Below, piece after piece: positions 1-9,127 of a stretch of 47,467 bases of DNA (position 1 is its first letter; each line of letters begins with the position of its first letter). Under the pieces are notes generated by a model. It was not told the origin of the DNA. It ran no database searches and saw only the letters and a program-made list of their open reading frames with translations. Source of the DNA: Candidatus Gastranaerophilales bacterium. Lineage in GTDB: Bacteria > Cyanobacteriota > Vampirovibrionia > Gastranaerophilales > Gastranaerophilaceae. Location: contig CALVAN010000016.1 of NCBI GenBank assembly GCA_944325555.1, positions 1-47,467 of the forward strand. The letters run 5' to 3'. The position numbers were made by a program, and so were the translations under genes.

Positions 1-546
1 TTCACACGGCGCCACCTCTCAAAAATGTGACATTTAGTCACATTTTCTCGGCAGAGTGGAAATCCGCCAGGATGACATTTTTTTGTCATTCTGAAGCGCC
101 CGTCTTTGCGGTCTTGCGAGGATTTTGTGTGTTCAGAATCTGACCAATCTGCAGCTGAAGAATCAAGCAGGCAAGATTCTAAAACCCTTGATATTATTGA
201 ATTACAGAGTTTCGGGGGGGGGGGTAAAATGTTGTTATATAAGCATTTCTGAAGGTTTGCTGTTATTTCGTTTTTTTTATTATCCATAATACAAAATCCT
301 GTGTTCGACTATACTAACCAATTTGTTTTCTAATTTAATAATTCCCATTTTTTTTATTTTTAAACATTGAATTTGAAAATTTTCGGGCTTGGTAGTGCTA
401 TTTTTCTTGTGAATAGCCATTTTATGAGAGTGTAACATTTTTTTAACATGTCTGACACTTCACATCGTGCTATAAATGTAGTAAAATGTAAGTAGGAAGT
501 GTTTCATCATTAGTTATAGTTAAGGAATAAAACAAGAGGCATTGGT
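1..546. other. Non-coding host stretch with hairpins and an 11-G run
   Basis: I see no convincing gene here. It holds two clear hairpins. One has 10-bp arms AAAATGTGAC / GTCACATTTT at 22-31 and 37-46. The other is ATGACA / TGTCAT at 72-77 and 84-89. The first 200 bases are richer in GC than the neighbouring AT-rich DNA and read like a dispersed intergenic repeat, which is inference. A run of 11 G lies at 214-224. The last 150 bases are AT-rich and probably carry the promoter of the small gene that follows; TTCACA and TAAAAT hexamers 17 nt apart near 462-490 are a possible but weak candidate. Confidence 0.5.
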
Positions 547-942
547 GTGTTAATTAACAATTTTTCAAATTCTTTTTCTACTCCGCTTAGAGAAAGACAA
601 AAACAAAGAGATGATTTAATTCAACGCAATTACAATCACATATATGCGCATGAAATGGCTCACAAAATGGCAGGCGGTTCTTTTGCGGGGGCAATTTCCA
701 TTGAAAAGAATGCCGACGGAATACCTGTTTCAGGTCATGTACCCATAAAAATGCCTGTTTTGGATAAAACTAACCCTCAAAAAACTATTGATCACGCTAA
801 CACCGTGATAAAAGCAGCAATGGCACCTTCTGATCCTTCTTCTCAGGATTACAAGGTTGCCGCTGAGGCTGCTGATATAAAAAAACAGGCGGAAAATTTA
901 AAATCTAAAAAAGACGGCAGCAAGTTAAATGTTATTGCTTAG
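547..942 (+). CDS. SprA-type putative metalloprotease-like small protein
   Basis: This is a 131-residue protein with the HEMAHKMAGG motif (residues about 36-45), an HExxH zinc-protease signature. It is followed by AGAISIEKNADG, VSGHVPI and a conserved tail region (AAMAPSDPSSQDYKVAAEAA). This order matches the SprA-related family of putative metalloproteases. The substrate is unknown. No signal peptide is seen. The start is a GTG at 547 with a modest AAGAGG upstream. The 3' end overlaps the convergent dgt gene by 11 bp. It is shorter than many family members, which carry long low-complexity N-terminal regions. Family assignment is fairly sure; enzymatic activity is inferred only from the HExxH motif. 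Confidence 0.7.
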   Translation: MLINNFSNSFSTPLRERQKQRDDLIQRNYNHIYAHEMAHKMAGGSFAGAISIEKNADGIPVSGHVPIKMPVLDKTNPQKTIDHANTVIKAAMAPSDPSSQDYKVAAEAADIKKQAENLKSKKDGSKLNVIA

Positions 943-2296
943 TTTTGATTGAATTATAGGTTTTTATAGCGTATTTGTCTGTCATTCCTGATATATAGTC
1001 TATTACAGCTTGTTTGTAGTCCTGTTGGCTATTAAGGTTATATATGACAGTGTTTTGGTATTCTTGCGGACGGTATGCATTTGAACTGTATTTTATAAGC
1101 CATTTTTTAAAGTTATCCGTAAATTCATTGCTGCCGGCTTTTGCAAGTTCATCGATTGTGTTGATACCTTTGTAATATGAGAAGTAGTGTTTGTATATGG
1201 TTTCTATGATTTCATCACATTGTGATTGGGAAATCTTTTTGGCATTTTGTTTTAGATAAATATTTTGGTAGTTGTATTGTTTAATATCATTCATCAGTTC
1301 GAATACGGGTTGTGAAAAACCTATGCCTTTTTGCGGTGATGAATTTTGTACAAGGTCTTTAACAAAAAGACTGATTAAAGAGGTGTTGTTTACTTCGTAA
1401 TCGGAATTTGGCAGGTGTTTTTTTAGTATTTGTTTGAGTTCTTTATTGTTTTGTTTGGTTAATATTCCCAATTTTGTTGCATCTTCAATATCCCGACCCA
1501 AATATGCAATTTTGTCGGATATTTTTACAACTACTCCTTCCCAGGTATAAGGTTGAACCTGTCCGGGTGTTGTTATTGAATACAGGTCTATGGCATTATC
1601 TCTCGGTTTAATAAAATTTTGGTCTACTTCTCCACAGTGATTTAGTATTCCGTCACGTACAGCATAAGTTAATCCGAGGTTGTTTTCTTTGCCTTTGCTG
1701 TTTTGCAATGTAAGAATTTTATCGACCATCCTCAGGCTGTTTCTCTCGTGCCAAAAGCTTGGCAGTCCTTCTCTTTGGCAAATAATTTTAAGAGATTTTT
1801 CTCCATCGTGTCCGAATGGAGAGTGTCCAATGTCGTGCCCCATTGCGATTGTTTCTGTCAAGTCCTCGTTAAGTCCGAGTTTTTTTGATATATTCCTTGC
1901 AATGTCAGAAACTTGTAAAACGTGTGTACTGCGGGAAGAAACCATATCGTTGTCGCATAATGGAAATACCTGCGTTTTAAAACGCATTCTGTCAAAACCT
2001 TCCGTATGCATTATGCGGTTTCTGTCTCGTTCAAAATCTGTACGTATTTCGTTTGTTTTTGTTTCGATACCTGTAAATCTTTGGATTGCGTATTTCCACT
2101 TTGGGTTGTTCTCCGTCATAGCACAATCTTTAAAAGTATATGTACCTTGAGCCATTCCTTTAAAGCTTACTGTATCAGCAACGACAGGTAGGGAAAAGTT
2201 TGTGTTGCCGTTGTATTTTCTTTGCTGCAGTTTTATTGGTCTGCTTATATTAAATAAATTCGTAACAGGTAATAACATAATTAATTTATACCACAA
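932..2296 (-). CDS. dgt: Deoxyguanosinetriphosphate triphosphohydrolase (dGTPase), HD superfamily
   Basis: The protein hydrolyses dGTP to deoxyguanosine and triphosphate, in dNTP pool control. The 454 residues contain the family block ERDRNRIMHTEGFDRMRFKT (about 89-108) and then the HD metal site: H125 in STHVLQVSD, H154-D155 in GHDIGHSPFGH, and H158 and H163. About 65 residues precede the catalytic region and do not look like the usual dGTPase N-terminus. They contain VVADTVSFKG near residue 38-47. A start at the internal ATG of MLLPVTN (residue 7) is also possible. It converges on the SprA-like gene with a short 3' overlap. The family call is secure. Confidence 0.88.
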   Translation of the reverse strand: MWYKLIMLLPVTNLFNISRPIKLQQRKYNGNTNFSLPVVADTVSFKGMAQGTYTFKDCAMTENNPKWKYAIQRFTGIETKTNEIRTDFERDRNRIMHTEGFDRMRFKTQVFPLCDNDMVSSRSTHVLQVSDIARNISKKLGLNEDLTETIAMGHDIGHSPFGHDGEKSLKIICQREGLPSFWHERNSLRMVDKILTLQNSKGKENNLGLTYAVRDGILNHCGEVDQNFIKPRDNAIDLYSITTPGQVQPYTWEGVVVKISDKIAYLGRDIEDATKLGILTKQNNKELKQILKKHLPNSDYEVNNTSLISLFVKDLVQNSSPQKGIGFSQPVFELMNDIKQYNYQNIYLKQNAKKISQSQCDEIIETIYKHYFSYYKGINTIDELAKAGSNEFTDNFKKWLIKYSSNAYRPQEYQNTVIYNLNSQQDYKQAVIDYISGMTDKYAIKTYNSIKTKQ

Positions 2297-2413
2297 TTGT
2301 AGTAAATGCGCTGTGTTTATAAACTATTTGTAACAAAGAAAAAATTTGAACAAATTGTTATCTTAATCGTTAGTAAATACGTAAGAAGATTTAAGCCAAT
2401 CATACTTTTTAAA

Positions 2414-2429
2414 TAGCTCGCAAGAGCTA
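2414..2429. other. Short hairpin with GCAA loop upstream of the efflux operon
   Basis: TAGCTC and GAGCTA form a 6-bp stem closed by a GCAA tetraloop, 40 bp before the TolC-like start. It lies in the divergent gap between dgt and the efflux operon. It could be a small operator or a leader hairpin. There is no T-run typical of a terminator. Confidence 0.35.
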
Positions 2430-2469
2430 ATTGTTTAAAATATAAGATAATAGGATGATTTATTAGTCA

Positions 2470-4065
2470 ATGAATTTTTATAATATATTAATAACAAAAT
2501 TTGTTACAAGGTTAAAATCAGAATTGAAAAATACCCACTTTCTCCACAAAAAAAGCATATCTGCTATAATTGTGCTGTCATTTGTCATTTGTCAGTTGTT
2601 TTCTTGTGCGTATGGTTTTTCTATTCCTTTTAAAAAGAACAAACCTAAAAACAATACAACCAAACCTGCCGTACAAATGAAAGCAGAGGTCAACAAAACA
2701 GTGGAATACTCGCTTGAGGACTGTATAAATATTGCACTGGCAAATGATCCAAACATTAAAGTTGCCAAAACTCAGAAAGATATAGCAAATTCACAGGTTG
2801 GTCTTGCAAAATCAGACTATTTTCCGAGTTTATCTATAGGTAACGGGTTTACCTCTCAGCACAACAAAAACTCGGGACGAGGCGGGGGGTTTTACAATCA
2901 GGGCGGAAGCACGACCTCTGATAACAATTATTATCAGTTGAATCTGGGAGTAAACCAGCTTATATGGGATTTCGGCTCCACTGTTGCCAGAATCAACATG
3001 CAAAAATATAACAGAGAATCTGTCGGCTATGATCTTGAAAATACAATTCTTAACACTGTTTACAGCGTAAAACTCGCTTATTTCAGAGCACTTGCCGCTC
3101 TTGCAAATCAGGATGTTTACGAACGTTCTGTGCGAATTAACAAACTTAACTATGATAGAACGAACGCATTGTTTCAAGAAGGTTTAAAATCAAAAATTGA
3201 TGTTGTAAATGCTCAGGTTTATTTGACGGATGCGGAAATTTCTCTTATAGATGCTCAGGGACAATACGAAAATGCTATCGTTGAACTTAATAATGCAATG
3301 TATTATCCTGATGCCCCTGAATACACACTAAAAAATACGGAAAGTTTTAATTTTCAAAGAAGTAAAACGCCACAAAAAACAGAAGTTAATGTAAACACAA
3401 CAATAAAGAAAAGCGGCAGCAAAGAATATGAGCAAACCGCAATACTTACTTCAGGTATAGAAAAACAGGATATACTTCAAAATTACAAATTTCAGCCATT
3501 AATTATGCCTGTTAATGATGCAATACAAAAAGCTTATGAAAACAGACCAGATTTAAAATCATTGCTTATGGTTGAAAGAGCACAGAAAGAATCATTAAAA
3601 GCAATAAAACGTTCTTATCTTCCTGTTCTTGGAGCAAGTGCCGGCTATAACTACAGAAAAAACAGCGATGTGTCCAACACCGGTTTTAATGTTGGCGTTA
3701 CGCTCAATTTTCCTACATTAAACTTTATGGATATGAAATACAGTATTGATCAAGGGAAATCGTATCTTCAAATGGCAGAGGAAAATATTGATCTGTCGAA
3801 GAAAAATATCCATTTTGAAGTAAAAAATAATTATATTAACATGGTTATATTGCAGAAAAAAATTCCGTTAATGGCACAAAAAGTTCAGCAAACTTTGGAA
3901 AATTTTGAACTTGCAGACGGAAGATATACTGTAGGGCTTGGCAATTTTATCGAATTGCAGCAGGCTCAAACCAATTACAACAATGCTCAACTGGACTTTG
4001 TCAGGGCTGTGTTTAATTATAATGTAGCCAAAGAGCAATTCCAAAAATCCATGGGGGTAAGATGA
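2470..4065 (+). CDS. TolC-family outer membrane efflux protein
   Basis: This 531-residue protein is predicted to form the outer-membrane channel of a tripartite efflux or secretion system. A hydrophobic segment at about residues 31-50 (SAIIVLSFVICQLFSCAYG) looks like a late signal peptide, so the true start may be an internal codon. Two outer membrane efflux repeats follow: YSLEDCINIALANDPNI near 80-96, and NDAIQKAYENRPDLKSLL in the second half, with the typical amphipathic, coiled-coil-rich pattern and a final VGLGNFIELQQAQTNYNNAQ block. It overlaps the adaptor gene by 4 bp (ATGA), so the four genes form one operon. The presence of this family shows that the host has an outer membrane. Confidence 0.88.
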   Translation: MNFYNILITKFVTRLKSELKNTHFLHKKSISAIIVLSFVICQLFSCAYGFSIPFKKNKPKNNTTKPAVQMKAEVNKTVEYSLEDCINIALANDPNIKVAKTQKDIANSQVGLAKSDYFPSLSIGNGFTSQHNKNSGRGGGFYNQGGSTTSDNNYYQLNLGVNQLIWDFGSTVARINMQKYNRESVGYDLENTILNTVYSVKLAYFRALAALANQDVYERSVRINKLNYDRTNALFQEGLKSKIDVVNAQVYLTDAEISLIDAQGQYENAIVELNNAMYYPDAPEYTLKNTESFNFQRSKTPQKTEVNVNTTIKKSGSKEYEQTAILTSGIEKQDILQNYKFQPLIMPVNDAIQKAYENRPDLKSLLMVERAQKESLKAIKRSYLPVLGASAGYNYRKNSDVSNTGFNVGVTLNFPTLNFMDMKYSIDQGKSYLQMAEENIDLSKKNIHFEVKNNYINMVILQKKIPLMAQKVQQTLENFELADGRYTVGLGNFIELQQAQTNYNNAQLDFVRAVFNYNVAKEQFQKSMGVR

Positions 4066-5228
4066 AAAAACAAATATTCATAATAACCGGTATAATAGCA
4101 GCAATATTTGTAGTCAGCGGATTTGCGATTTGGTTTAAAAAAAATCCGGCGGCTGATTACGTGACAGTAGCGGCTAAGAAAAGAACTATTATTGAAGCCG
4201 TAGAGGCATCCGGGACAGTTAATCCTGTAAATACCGTAGATATAGGTTCTCAGGTATCAGGTATGATTAAAGAAATATATGTTGACTATAACTCTAAAGT
4301 AACAAAAGGTCAGTTGCTTGCCCAAATTGACCCTTCCTTGTTTCAGGCTCAGGTTGATAAGGCAAGAGGTGATCTTGAAGCTGCTATATCCAACAAAGCT
4401 AAAATCGAAGCAATGCTTGTATATGATAAAAAGAACTATGAACGTTACAAAAAACTTTATACCAAAAATTATGTCGCCAAAAGTGACCTCGATCTGGCAG
4501 AAGCAACATATAAGTCCGATCTTGCACAACTGTCAGCAGCACAGGGCACGATTAATCAAGCACGTGCAACCTTGCAAAATAATTTGACAAATTTAAAATA
4601 TACCAAAATCGTTTCCCCTTGCGACGGGACGGTTGTATCACGTGCGGTTGACGTAGGTCAGACAGTAGCCGCAAGTTTCCAGACCCCTACTTTGTTCCAG
4701 GTTGCTCAGGACTTGACGAATATGCAAATTGAGGTTAATGTGTCCGAGGCAGATATAGGCAGAATTAAAAAAGATCAGGAAGTTGAATATACCCTTGACG
4801 GTTATGCTGATGAAGTTTTTCACGGAAAAGTTACTGAGGTGCGTATTGCTCCTACTACAGTGTCAAACGTTGTTACTTATACGGTAATCGTGGATGTTGA
4901 TAACAAAGACCATAAAATGATTCCGGGTATGACAGCTAACGTTTCAATTATTACTAATAAGCGTGAAAATGTTATCTCTGTTCCGACTGATGCTTTGAAA
5001 TTTACTGATAAAGCTTTAACCGGCGGTAAAAAGTATAAAGATCAGGGACTTTGGGTAATCAAGGATAATAAACCGGTCAGAATAACTATCAAAACCGGAG
5101 CAAAAGATTCTGACAGAACAGAAATTATATCAGAACAGCTCAAAGAAAAAGATAGAGTAATCCTCAGAAAACGAGGTGAAAACGAAAAAACAACACAAGG
5201 TCCACGTCGACCCATGAGATTGTTCTAA
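4062..5228 (+). CDS. MacA/HlyD-type periplasmic adaptor subunit
   Basis: The adaptor bridges an inner-membrane ABC permease and a TolC channel. The 388 residues begin with one N-terminal membrane anchor (about 5-26). Next comes a lipoyl/barrel-sandwich half with VEASGTVNPVNTVDIGSQVSG, then a helical hairpin (about 95-180, rich in K, A and Q), the second lipoyl half (IVSPCDGTVVSRAVDVGQTV), and a beta-barrel with the MacA-like MIPGMTANVSI segment. Start ATG overlaps the TolC stop (ATGA). It is followed after 14 bp by the ABC ATPase gene. The operon order TolC-MacA-ATPase-permease supports a MacAB-type macrolide, peptide or lipid exporter; the cargo is unknown. Confidence 0.87.
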   Translation: MKKQIFIITGIIAAIFVVSGFAIWFKKNPAADYVTVAAKKRTIIEAVEASGTVNPVNTVDIGSQVSGMIKEIYVDYNSKVTKGQLLAQIDPSLFQAQVDKARGDLEAAISNKAKIEAMLVYDKKNYERYKKLYTKNYVAKSDLDLAEATYKSDLAQLSAAQGTINQARATLQNNLTNLKYTKIVSPCDGTVVSRAVDVGQTVAASFQTPTLFQVAQDLTNMQIEVNVSEADIGRIKKDQEVEYTLDGYADEVFHGKVTEVRIAPTTVSNVVTYTVIVDVDNKDHKMIPGMTANVSIITNKRENVISVPTDALKFTDKALTGGKKYKDQGLWVIKDNKPVRITIKTGAKDSDRTEIISEQLKEKDRVILRKRGENEKTTQGPRRPMRLF

Positions 5229-5242
5229 ATAAAAGAAAAACA

Positions 5243-5950
5243 ATGAAACTTATTGAAATTAAAAATCTTATAAAAACATATTCAACAGGTGATACGTCTT
5301 TTAATGCACTGAATGACGTGTCACTGAGTGTCGACACCGGCGAGTTCGTTGCGATAATGGGGGCTTCCGGCTCCGGCAAGTCCACCTGCATGAATATACT
5401 GGGCTGTCTTGACAAACCTACATCAGGCAGTTATTTTCTTGACGGAATAGACGTAAGTAAAATGTCAATGAATGAGCTTTCGAGAATCAGAAACCTGAAA
5501 CTCGGGTTTGTTTTTCAGGGGTTTAACCTTATCCCGAGAACCTCTGCAATTGAAAATGTTGAAATGCCGATGATTTACAAAGGTGTCCAGCCTGAGGAAA
5601 GAATAAAAAGAGCAAAAGCGGCATTAAAGATAGTAGGATTAGAATACAGAGAAAACCATCTGCCCAACCAGATGTCCGGAGGCCAGCAGCAAAGGGTTGC
5701 AATAGCACGTGCAATTGTTAATGATGCTCCGATTATTCTTGCTGATGAACCTACAGGAAACCTTGATACAAAGACATCTATAGAGGTTATGGAATTTTTT
5801 GTAAAATTGAATGATTCCGGTAAAACTATTATTCTTGTTACGCACGAGCCGGATATTGCACAATACTGCAAAAGAATTGTACGTTTTAAAGACGGAAATA
5901 TTATCAGTGATGAGATAAATACAAACAGAACAGAGGTCAAAAGCGCATGA
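5243..5950 (+). CDS. MacB/LolD-type ABC transporter ATP-binding protein
   Basis: The 235-residue ATPase powers the partner permease. It shows Walker A GASGSGKST at 40-48, the Q-loop GFVFQGFNL, the signature SGGQQQRVAIARA, Walker B IILADEPTGNLD and the switch histidine in LVTHEPD. Length and motif spacing match the stand-alone ATPases of the MacB/LolD/FtsE group. In Escherichia coli MacB the ATPase and permease are fused; here they are separate, with the permease ATG overlapping the ATPase stop. Confidence 0.93.
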   Translation: MKLIEIKNLIKTYSTGDTSFNALNDVSLSVDTGEFVAIMGASGSGKSTCMNILGCLDKPTSGSYFLDGIDVSKMSMNELSRIRNLKLGFVFQGFNLIPRTSAIENVEMPMIYKGVQPEERIKRAKAALKIVGLEYRENHLPNQMSGGQQQRVAIARAIVNDAPIILADEPTGNLDTKTSIEVMEFFVKLNDSGKTIILVTHEPDIAQYCKRIVRFKDGNIISDEINTNRTEVKSA

Positions 5951-7176
5951 TAGATTTTGAATCCACGTTAAAAATTTCACTCCGTTCGTTGAAAGTCAAC
6001 AAAATGCGCTCAATTTTGACGAGTTTGGGTATCATCATCGGCGTGAGTGCCGTAATCATAATGCTTTCCATTGGTGAAGGCGCAAAACAAAGAATTAACA
6101 AAGATATAGCATCAATGGGCTCTAACCTTTTAATGGTTATGTCAGGTTCTACTACCTCAAGCGGTGTAAGAATGGGGAGCGGGACACAACCGACTCTTAC
6201 CATAAAGGATTCGGAAGCAATGTTAAAGCACTGTCCGTCTGTTCTTGAGGTTGCGCCTTCCGTTGGACAGGTGCAGCAGCTTGTTTATTCAAATCAAAAC
6301 TGGTCAACAACCGTCAATGGCATTACACCGGGGTATATGCCGATTAGAATGTGGGAGGTTGAATCAGGCAGAGGTATAACACAAGATGATTTAAAGAATA
6401 CTACAAAGGTTGCTTTGCTTGGTACAACCGTTACTGAGAACCTCTTTGGAGATATGGATCCGCTTAATAAAACAGTACGTATCGGGGGGATGCCGTTTAA
6501 AGTAATAGGTATTTTAAAATCCAAGGGACAAAACGGTATGGGACAGGATCAGGACGATACTGTTTTAATCCCTATAACAACAGCACAAAAAAAACTGTTT
6601 GGTACTGATTTTCCCGGCATGGTTAAGCATATAAGCGTACAGGCTAAAGATGAAAACAGCCTCGAATCAGCTCAGGAAGAAATAACAGAACTTTTAAGAG
6701 AACGTCATAATCTTGGAAAAACAAAAGAAGATGATTTTACAATAAGAAATTTTACTCAAATGTTAGAAACAGCAAAACAAGCATCTAACACCATGGCGAT
6801 TTTGCTCGGGTCGATTGCTTCCGTATCTTTGCTTGTAGGCGGTATCGGTATTATGAACATAATGCTTGTGTCCGTAACAGAACGAACAAAAGAAATTGGC
6901 ATACGTATGGCAATAGGCGCAACTGCAATGGATATAAGAATTCAGTTCCTTTTTGAAGCTTTGCTTTTATCGCTTGCCGGAGGTTTTCTCGGCGTGGTTG
7001 TCGGGGTGCTGGGCAGCAAGATTGTCGGACTGTTTTCTGAAATGACCGTTATAATTTCTCCGATACCTGTACTGATATCATTCGGCTTTGCGGGAATTGT
7101 CGGAATAGTGTTTGGATATTATCCTGCATACAAGGCATCTTTACTAAACCCGATTGAAGCTTTGCGATATGAATAG
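5947..7176 (+). CDS. MacB/FtsX-type ABC transporter permease
   Basis: The 409-residue integral membrane protein has one N-terminal transmembrane helix (about 24-45, SLGIIIGVSAVIIMLSIGEG), a periplasmic MacB_PCD-like domain (about 50-270), and three C-terminal helices ending with YYPAYKASLLNPIEALRYE, the hallmark FtsX/MacB tail. It uses mechanotransmission with the adaptor and TolC rather than classical transport, as known for the family. ATGA overlap with the ATPase gene indicates translational coupling. The gap after it (7177-7383) carries the acpP promoter. Confidence 0.92.
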   Translation: MIDFESTLKISLRSLKVNKMRSILTSLGIIIGVSAVIIMLSIGEGAKQRINKDIASMGSNLLMVMSGSTTSSGVRMGSGTQPTLTIKDSEAMLKHCPSVLEVAPSVGQVQQLVYSNQNWSTTVNGITPGYMPIRMWEVESGRGITQDDLKNTTKVALLGTTVTENLFGDMDPLNKTVRIGGMPFKVIGILKSKGQNGMGQDQDDTVLIPITTAQKKLFGTDFPGMVKHISVQAKDENSLESAQEEITELLRERHNLGKTKEDDFTIRNFTQMLETAKQASNTMAILLGSIASVSLLVGGIGIMNIMLVSVTERTKEIGIRMAIGATAMDIRIQFLFEALLLSLAGGFLGVVVGVLGSKIVGLFSEMTVIISPIPVLISFGFAGIVGIVFGYYPAYKASLLNPIEALRYE

Positions 7177-7306
7177 TGTGCGTGTAAAGTCGGGCATAAC
7201 TGTCTGAAACCCCTGCATTTGTCCGAACATTTAACCCGTAAATATAGCGCAATCCATAACAAAGATGTTAAAAATCATTAAATGTCTTTACTTATGCTTT
7301 ACAAAA

Positions 7307-7334
7307 TTGCATATTTATATTGAAATAGTATAAT
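7307..7334 (+). promoter_or_regulatory. Sigma70-like promoter of acpP
   Basis: TTGCAT (7307-7312) and TATAAT (7329-7334) are spaced by 16 bp and lie about 50 bp before the acpP start. The -10 is a perfect consensus. This is the only strong promoter candidate between the permease stop and acpP. Confidence 0.6.
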
Positions 7335-7383
7335 AATAATAAAATTATTTATACGTAGTTAATTAAAAAGAGGATGAAAAAAC

Positions 7384-7617
7384 ATGAGTACAGTTCTTGA
7401 GAGAGTAAAAAAAGTTGTTGTTGAACAATTAAGCGTTGATGAAAATTTAGTTACTCCTGAAGCAAGCTTTACAGCTGATTTAGGAGCTGATTCTTTGGAT
7501 ACAGTTGAATTGGTTATGGCTTTTGAAGAAGAATTCGGCTGCGAAATTCCTGATGAAGAAGCTGAAAAAATTGCTACAGTTCAAGACGCTGTAAACTACA
7601 TCGAATCTCATTCATAG
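7384..7617 (+). CDS. acpP: Acyl carrier protein
   Basis: The 77-residue acidic protein carries growing acyl chains in type II fatty acid synthesis. The 4'-phosphopantetheine attachment site is Ser37 in the motif [18 protein letters not shown]. Length and sequence are standard for bacterial AcpP. It has an AAGAGG ribosome binding site and its own promoter. It is followed by a stem-loop and then fabF, a common pairing in bacterial fatty acid gene clusters. Confidence 0.97.
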   Translation: MSTVLERVKKVVVEQLSVDENLVTPEASFTADLGADSLDTVELVMAFEEEFGCEIPDEEAEKIATVQDAVNYIESHS

Positions 7618-7636
7618 TTTATGGCAAACAGATTTT

Positions 7637-7674
7637 GTGGGGAGCATATTTAACATACTCCCCACTATTTTACC
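7637..7674 (+). terminator. Stem-loop between acpP and fabF
   Basis: GTGGGGAG (7637-7644) pairs with CTCCCCAC (7658-7665), followed by TATTTTA. The short, broken T tract suggests a leaky terminator or processing hairpin. That would give more acpP than fabF transcript, which is inference. Confidence 0.6.
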
Positions 7675-7718
7675 GCTAAGTTTACGGTAATCATTCTCAG
7701 AGAAGTAAAGGTTAGAAA

Positions 7719-8975
7719 ATGAGTAAAAGAAGAGTTGTTGTTACAGGTTTAGGGATTGTTTCACCTTTCGGTGTCGGTGTGGATAAATTTTGGAACAGTC
7801 TGTTAGAAGGTAAAAGCGGCATTTCCACAATAGAAAATATTTCGCTTGAAGGGCACACGGTACATATTGCCGGTGAAGTTAAAAATTTTAAACCTGAAGA
7901 GTATTTAGACCCAAAAGATGCAAGAAGAATGGATAGATATACTCAGTTTGCAATGGTTGCTGCTGACGAAGCTATCAAAGATTCAGGTATAGTAGCAGGA
8001 GAAAATGTTGACCCGTATAGATATGGTGTTATTGTCGGTTCTGCTGCAGGCGGGTTTGATACGTTTGAAAAACAACACGATATTATTACTGCAAAAGGTC
8101 CTACAAAATGTTCACCTTTCACAGTTCCTATGATTATTGCTGATATGGGTGCCGGCAGAATCTCCATCAAACATGGGGCAAAAGGTGTTAACAAAGCTGT
8201 TGTTACTGCATGTGCAACTTCTGCTCACTCTGTTGGTGACGCCTTCCGTTCAATTCAATGGGATGATGCGGATGTTATAGTTGCCGGCGGTGCTGAAGCT
8301 GTTATCACAAAACTTGGTATCGGAGCTTTTACAAGTGCAAGAACACTTTCAAAACGCAATGATGCACCGCAAAAAGCTTCAAGACCTTATGACAAGGATC
8401 GTGACGGTTTTATTATGTCAGAAGGCGCTGCTGTACTTATTCTTGAAGAATTGGAACACGCTAAGAAACGTGGAGCTAAAATTTATGCAGAGATTGTAGG
8501 CTACGGACAAACTGCTGATGCTTACGATATTGTTGCTCCGGCATCTGACGGAGCCGGTGCGGCTAAGGCAATGGAACTTGCTATTAAAGATGCAGGTGTT
8601 AAACCTGAAGAAGTTAACTATGTCAATGCTCACGGAACAAGTACAGGTTTGGGCGATATTGCCGAATCTCAAGCTATTGCAAGAGTATTTGGTGACCTTA
8701 AAACAAATCCTGATTTGAAAGTCAGCTCTACAAAATCTATGCACGGGCACATGCTTGGTGCAACAGGTGCAGCAGAGTCTATTGTTTGTATCGAAGCTAT
8801 CAATCATGGTATTGTTCCGCCGACTATCAATCTTGATAATCAGGATGAGGCTGTTGCTGATTTAAATTATGTTCCGCATAAACCTCAAAAAGCTGAAGTT
8901 AAGTATGCACTTTCAAATTCTTTCGGATTTGGCGGTCATAATGCTTCTTTGCTGTTTAAAAAATACGAAGCATAA
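7719..8975 (+). CDS. fabF: 3-oxoacyl-ACP synthase II (beta-ketoacyl-ACP synthase)
   Basis: FabF catalyses condensation of malonyl-ACP with acyl-ACP in fatty acid elongation. The 418 residues contain the catalytic triad of the family: C165 in VVTACATSAH, the histidine in VNAHGTSTGLGD, and the histidine in KSMHGHMLGATGA. The glycine-rich C-terminus NSFGFGGHNASLLF is intact. Full length and no disruption. It lies 100 bp downstream of acpP and is closed by a strong terminator. Confidence 0.97.
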   Translation: MSKRRVVVTGLGIVSPFGVGVDKFWNSLLEGKSGISTIENISLEGHTVHIAGEVKNFKPEEYLDPKDARRMDRYTQFAMVAADEAIKDSGIVAGENVDPYRYGVIVGSAAGGFDTFEKQHDIITAKGPTKCSPFTVPMIIADMGAGRISIKHGAKGVNKAVVTACATSAHSVGDAFRSIQWDDADVIVAGGAEAVITKLGIGAFTSARTLSKRNDAPQKASRPYDKDRDGFIMSEGAAVLILEELEHAKKRGAKIYAEIVGYGQTADAYDIVAPASDGAGAAKAMELAIKDAGVKPEEVNYVNAHGTSTGLGDIAESQAIARVFGDLKTNPDLKVSSTKSMHGHMLGATGAAESIVCIEAINHGIVPPTINLDNQDEAVADLNYVPHKPQKAEVKYALSNSFGFGGHNASLLFKKYEA

Positions 8976-8990
8976 TTAATTTACAATATA

Positions 8991-9035
8991 AAACCAAAAG
9001 CCTCTGACTTAGTCAGGGGCTTTTGGTTTAGTGTA
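8991..9035 (+). terminator. Rho-independent terminator after fabF
   Basis: AAACCAAAAGCC (8991-9002) pairs with GGCTTTTGGTTT (9018-9029), and inner bases TGAC/GTCA extend the stem. It is nearly continuous with a 3-4 nt loop. The arms contain T-rich 3' and A-rich 5' parts, so it could work in both directions. Confidence 0.85.
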
Positions 9036-9127
9036 TATATACTGTGCAAATAGTTATAATATCTACACAAAACACAAGATATCAATTTTTATGCTAATAT
9101 ACTATTAAATATAATAGGAAAATATAA

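Noticed and set aside
1680-2191. Plus-strand open frames inside dgt
   Set aside because: They are antisense to a well-conserved enzyme and encode cysteine- and serine-rich sequences without family features.
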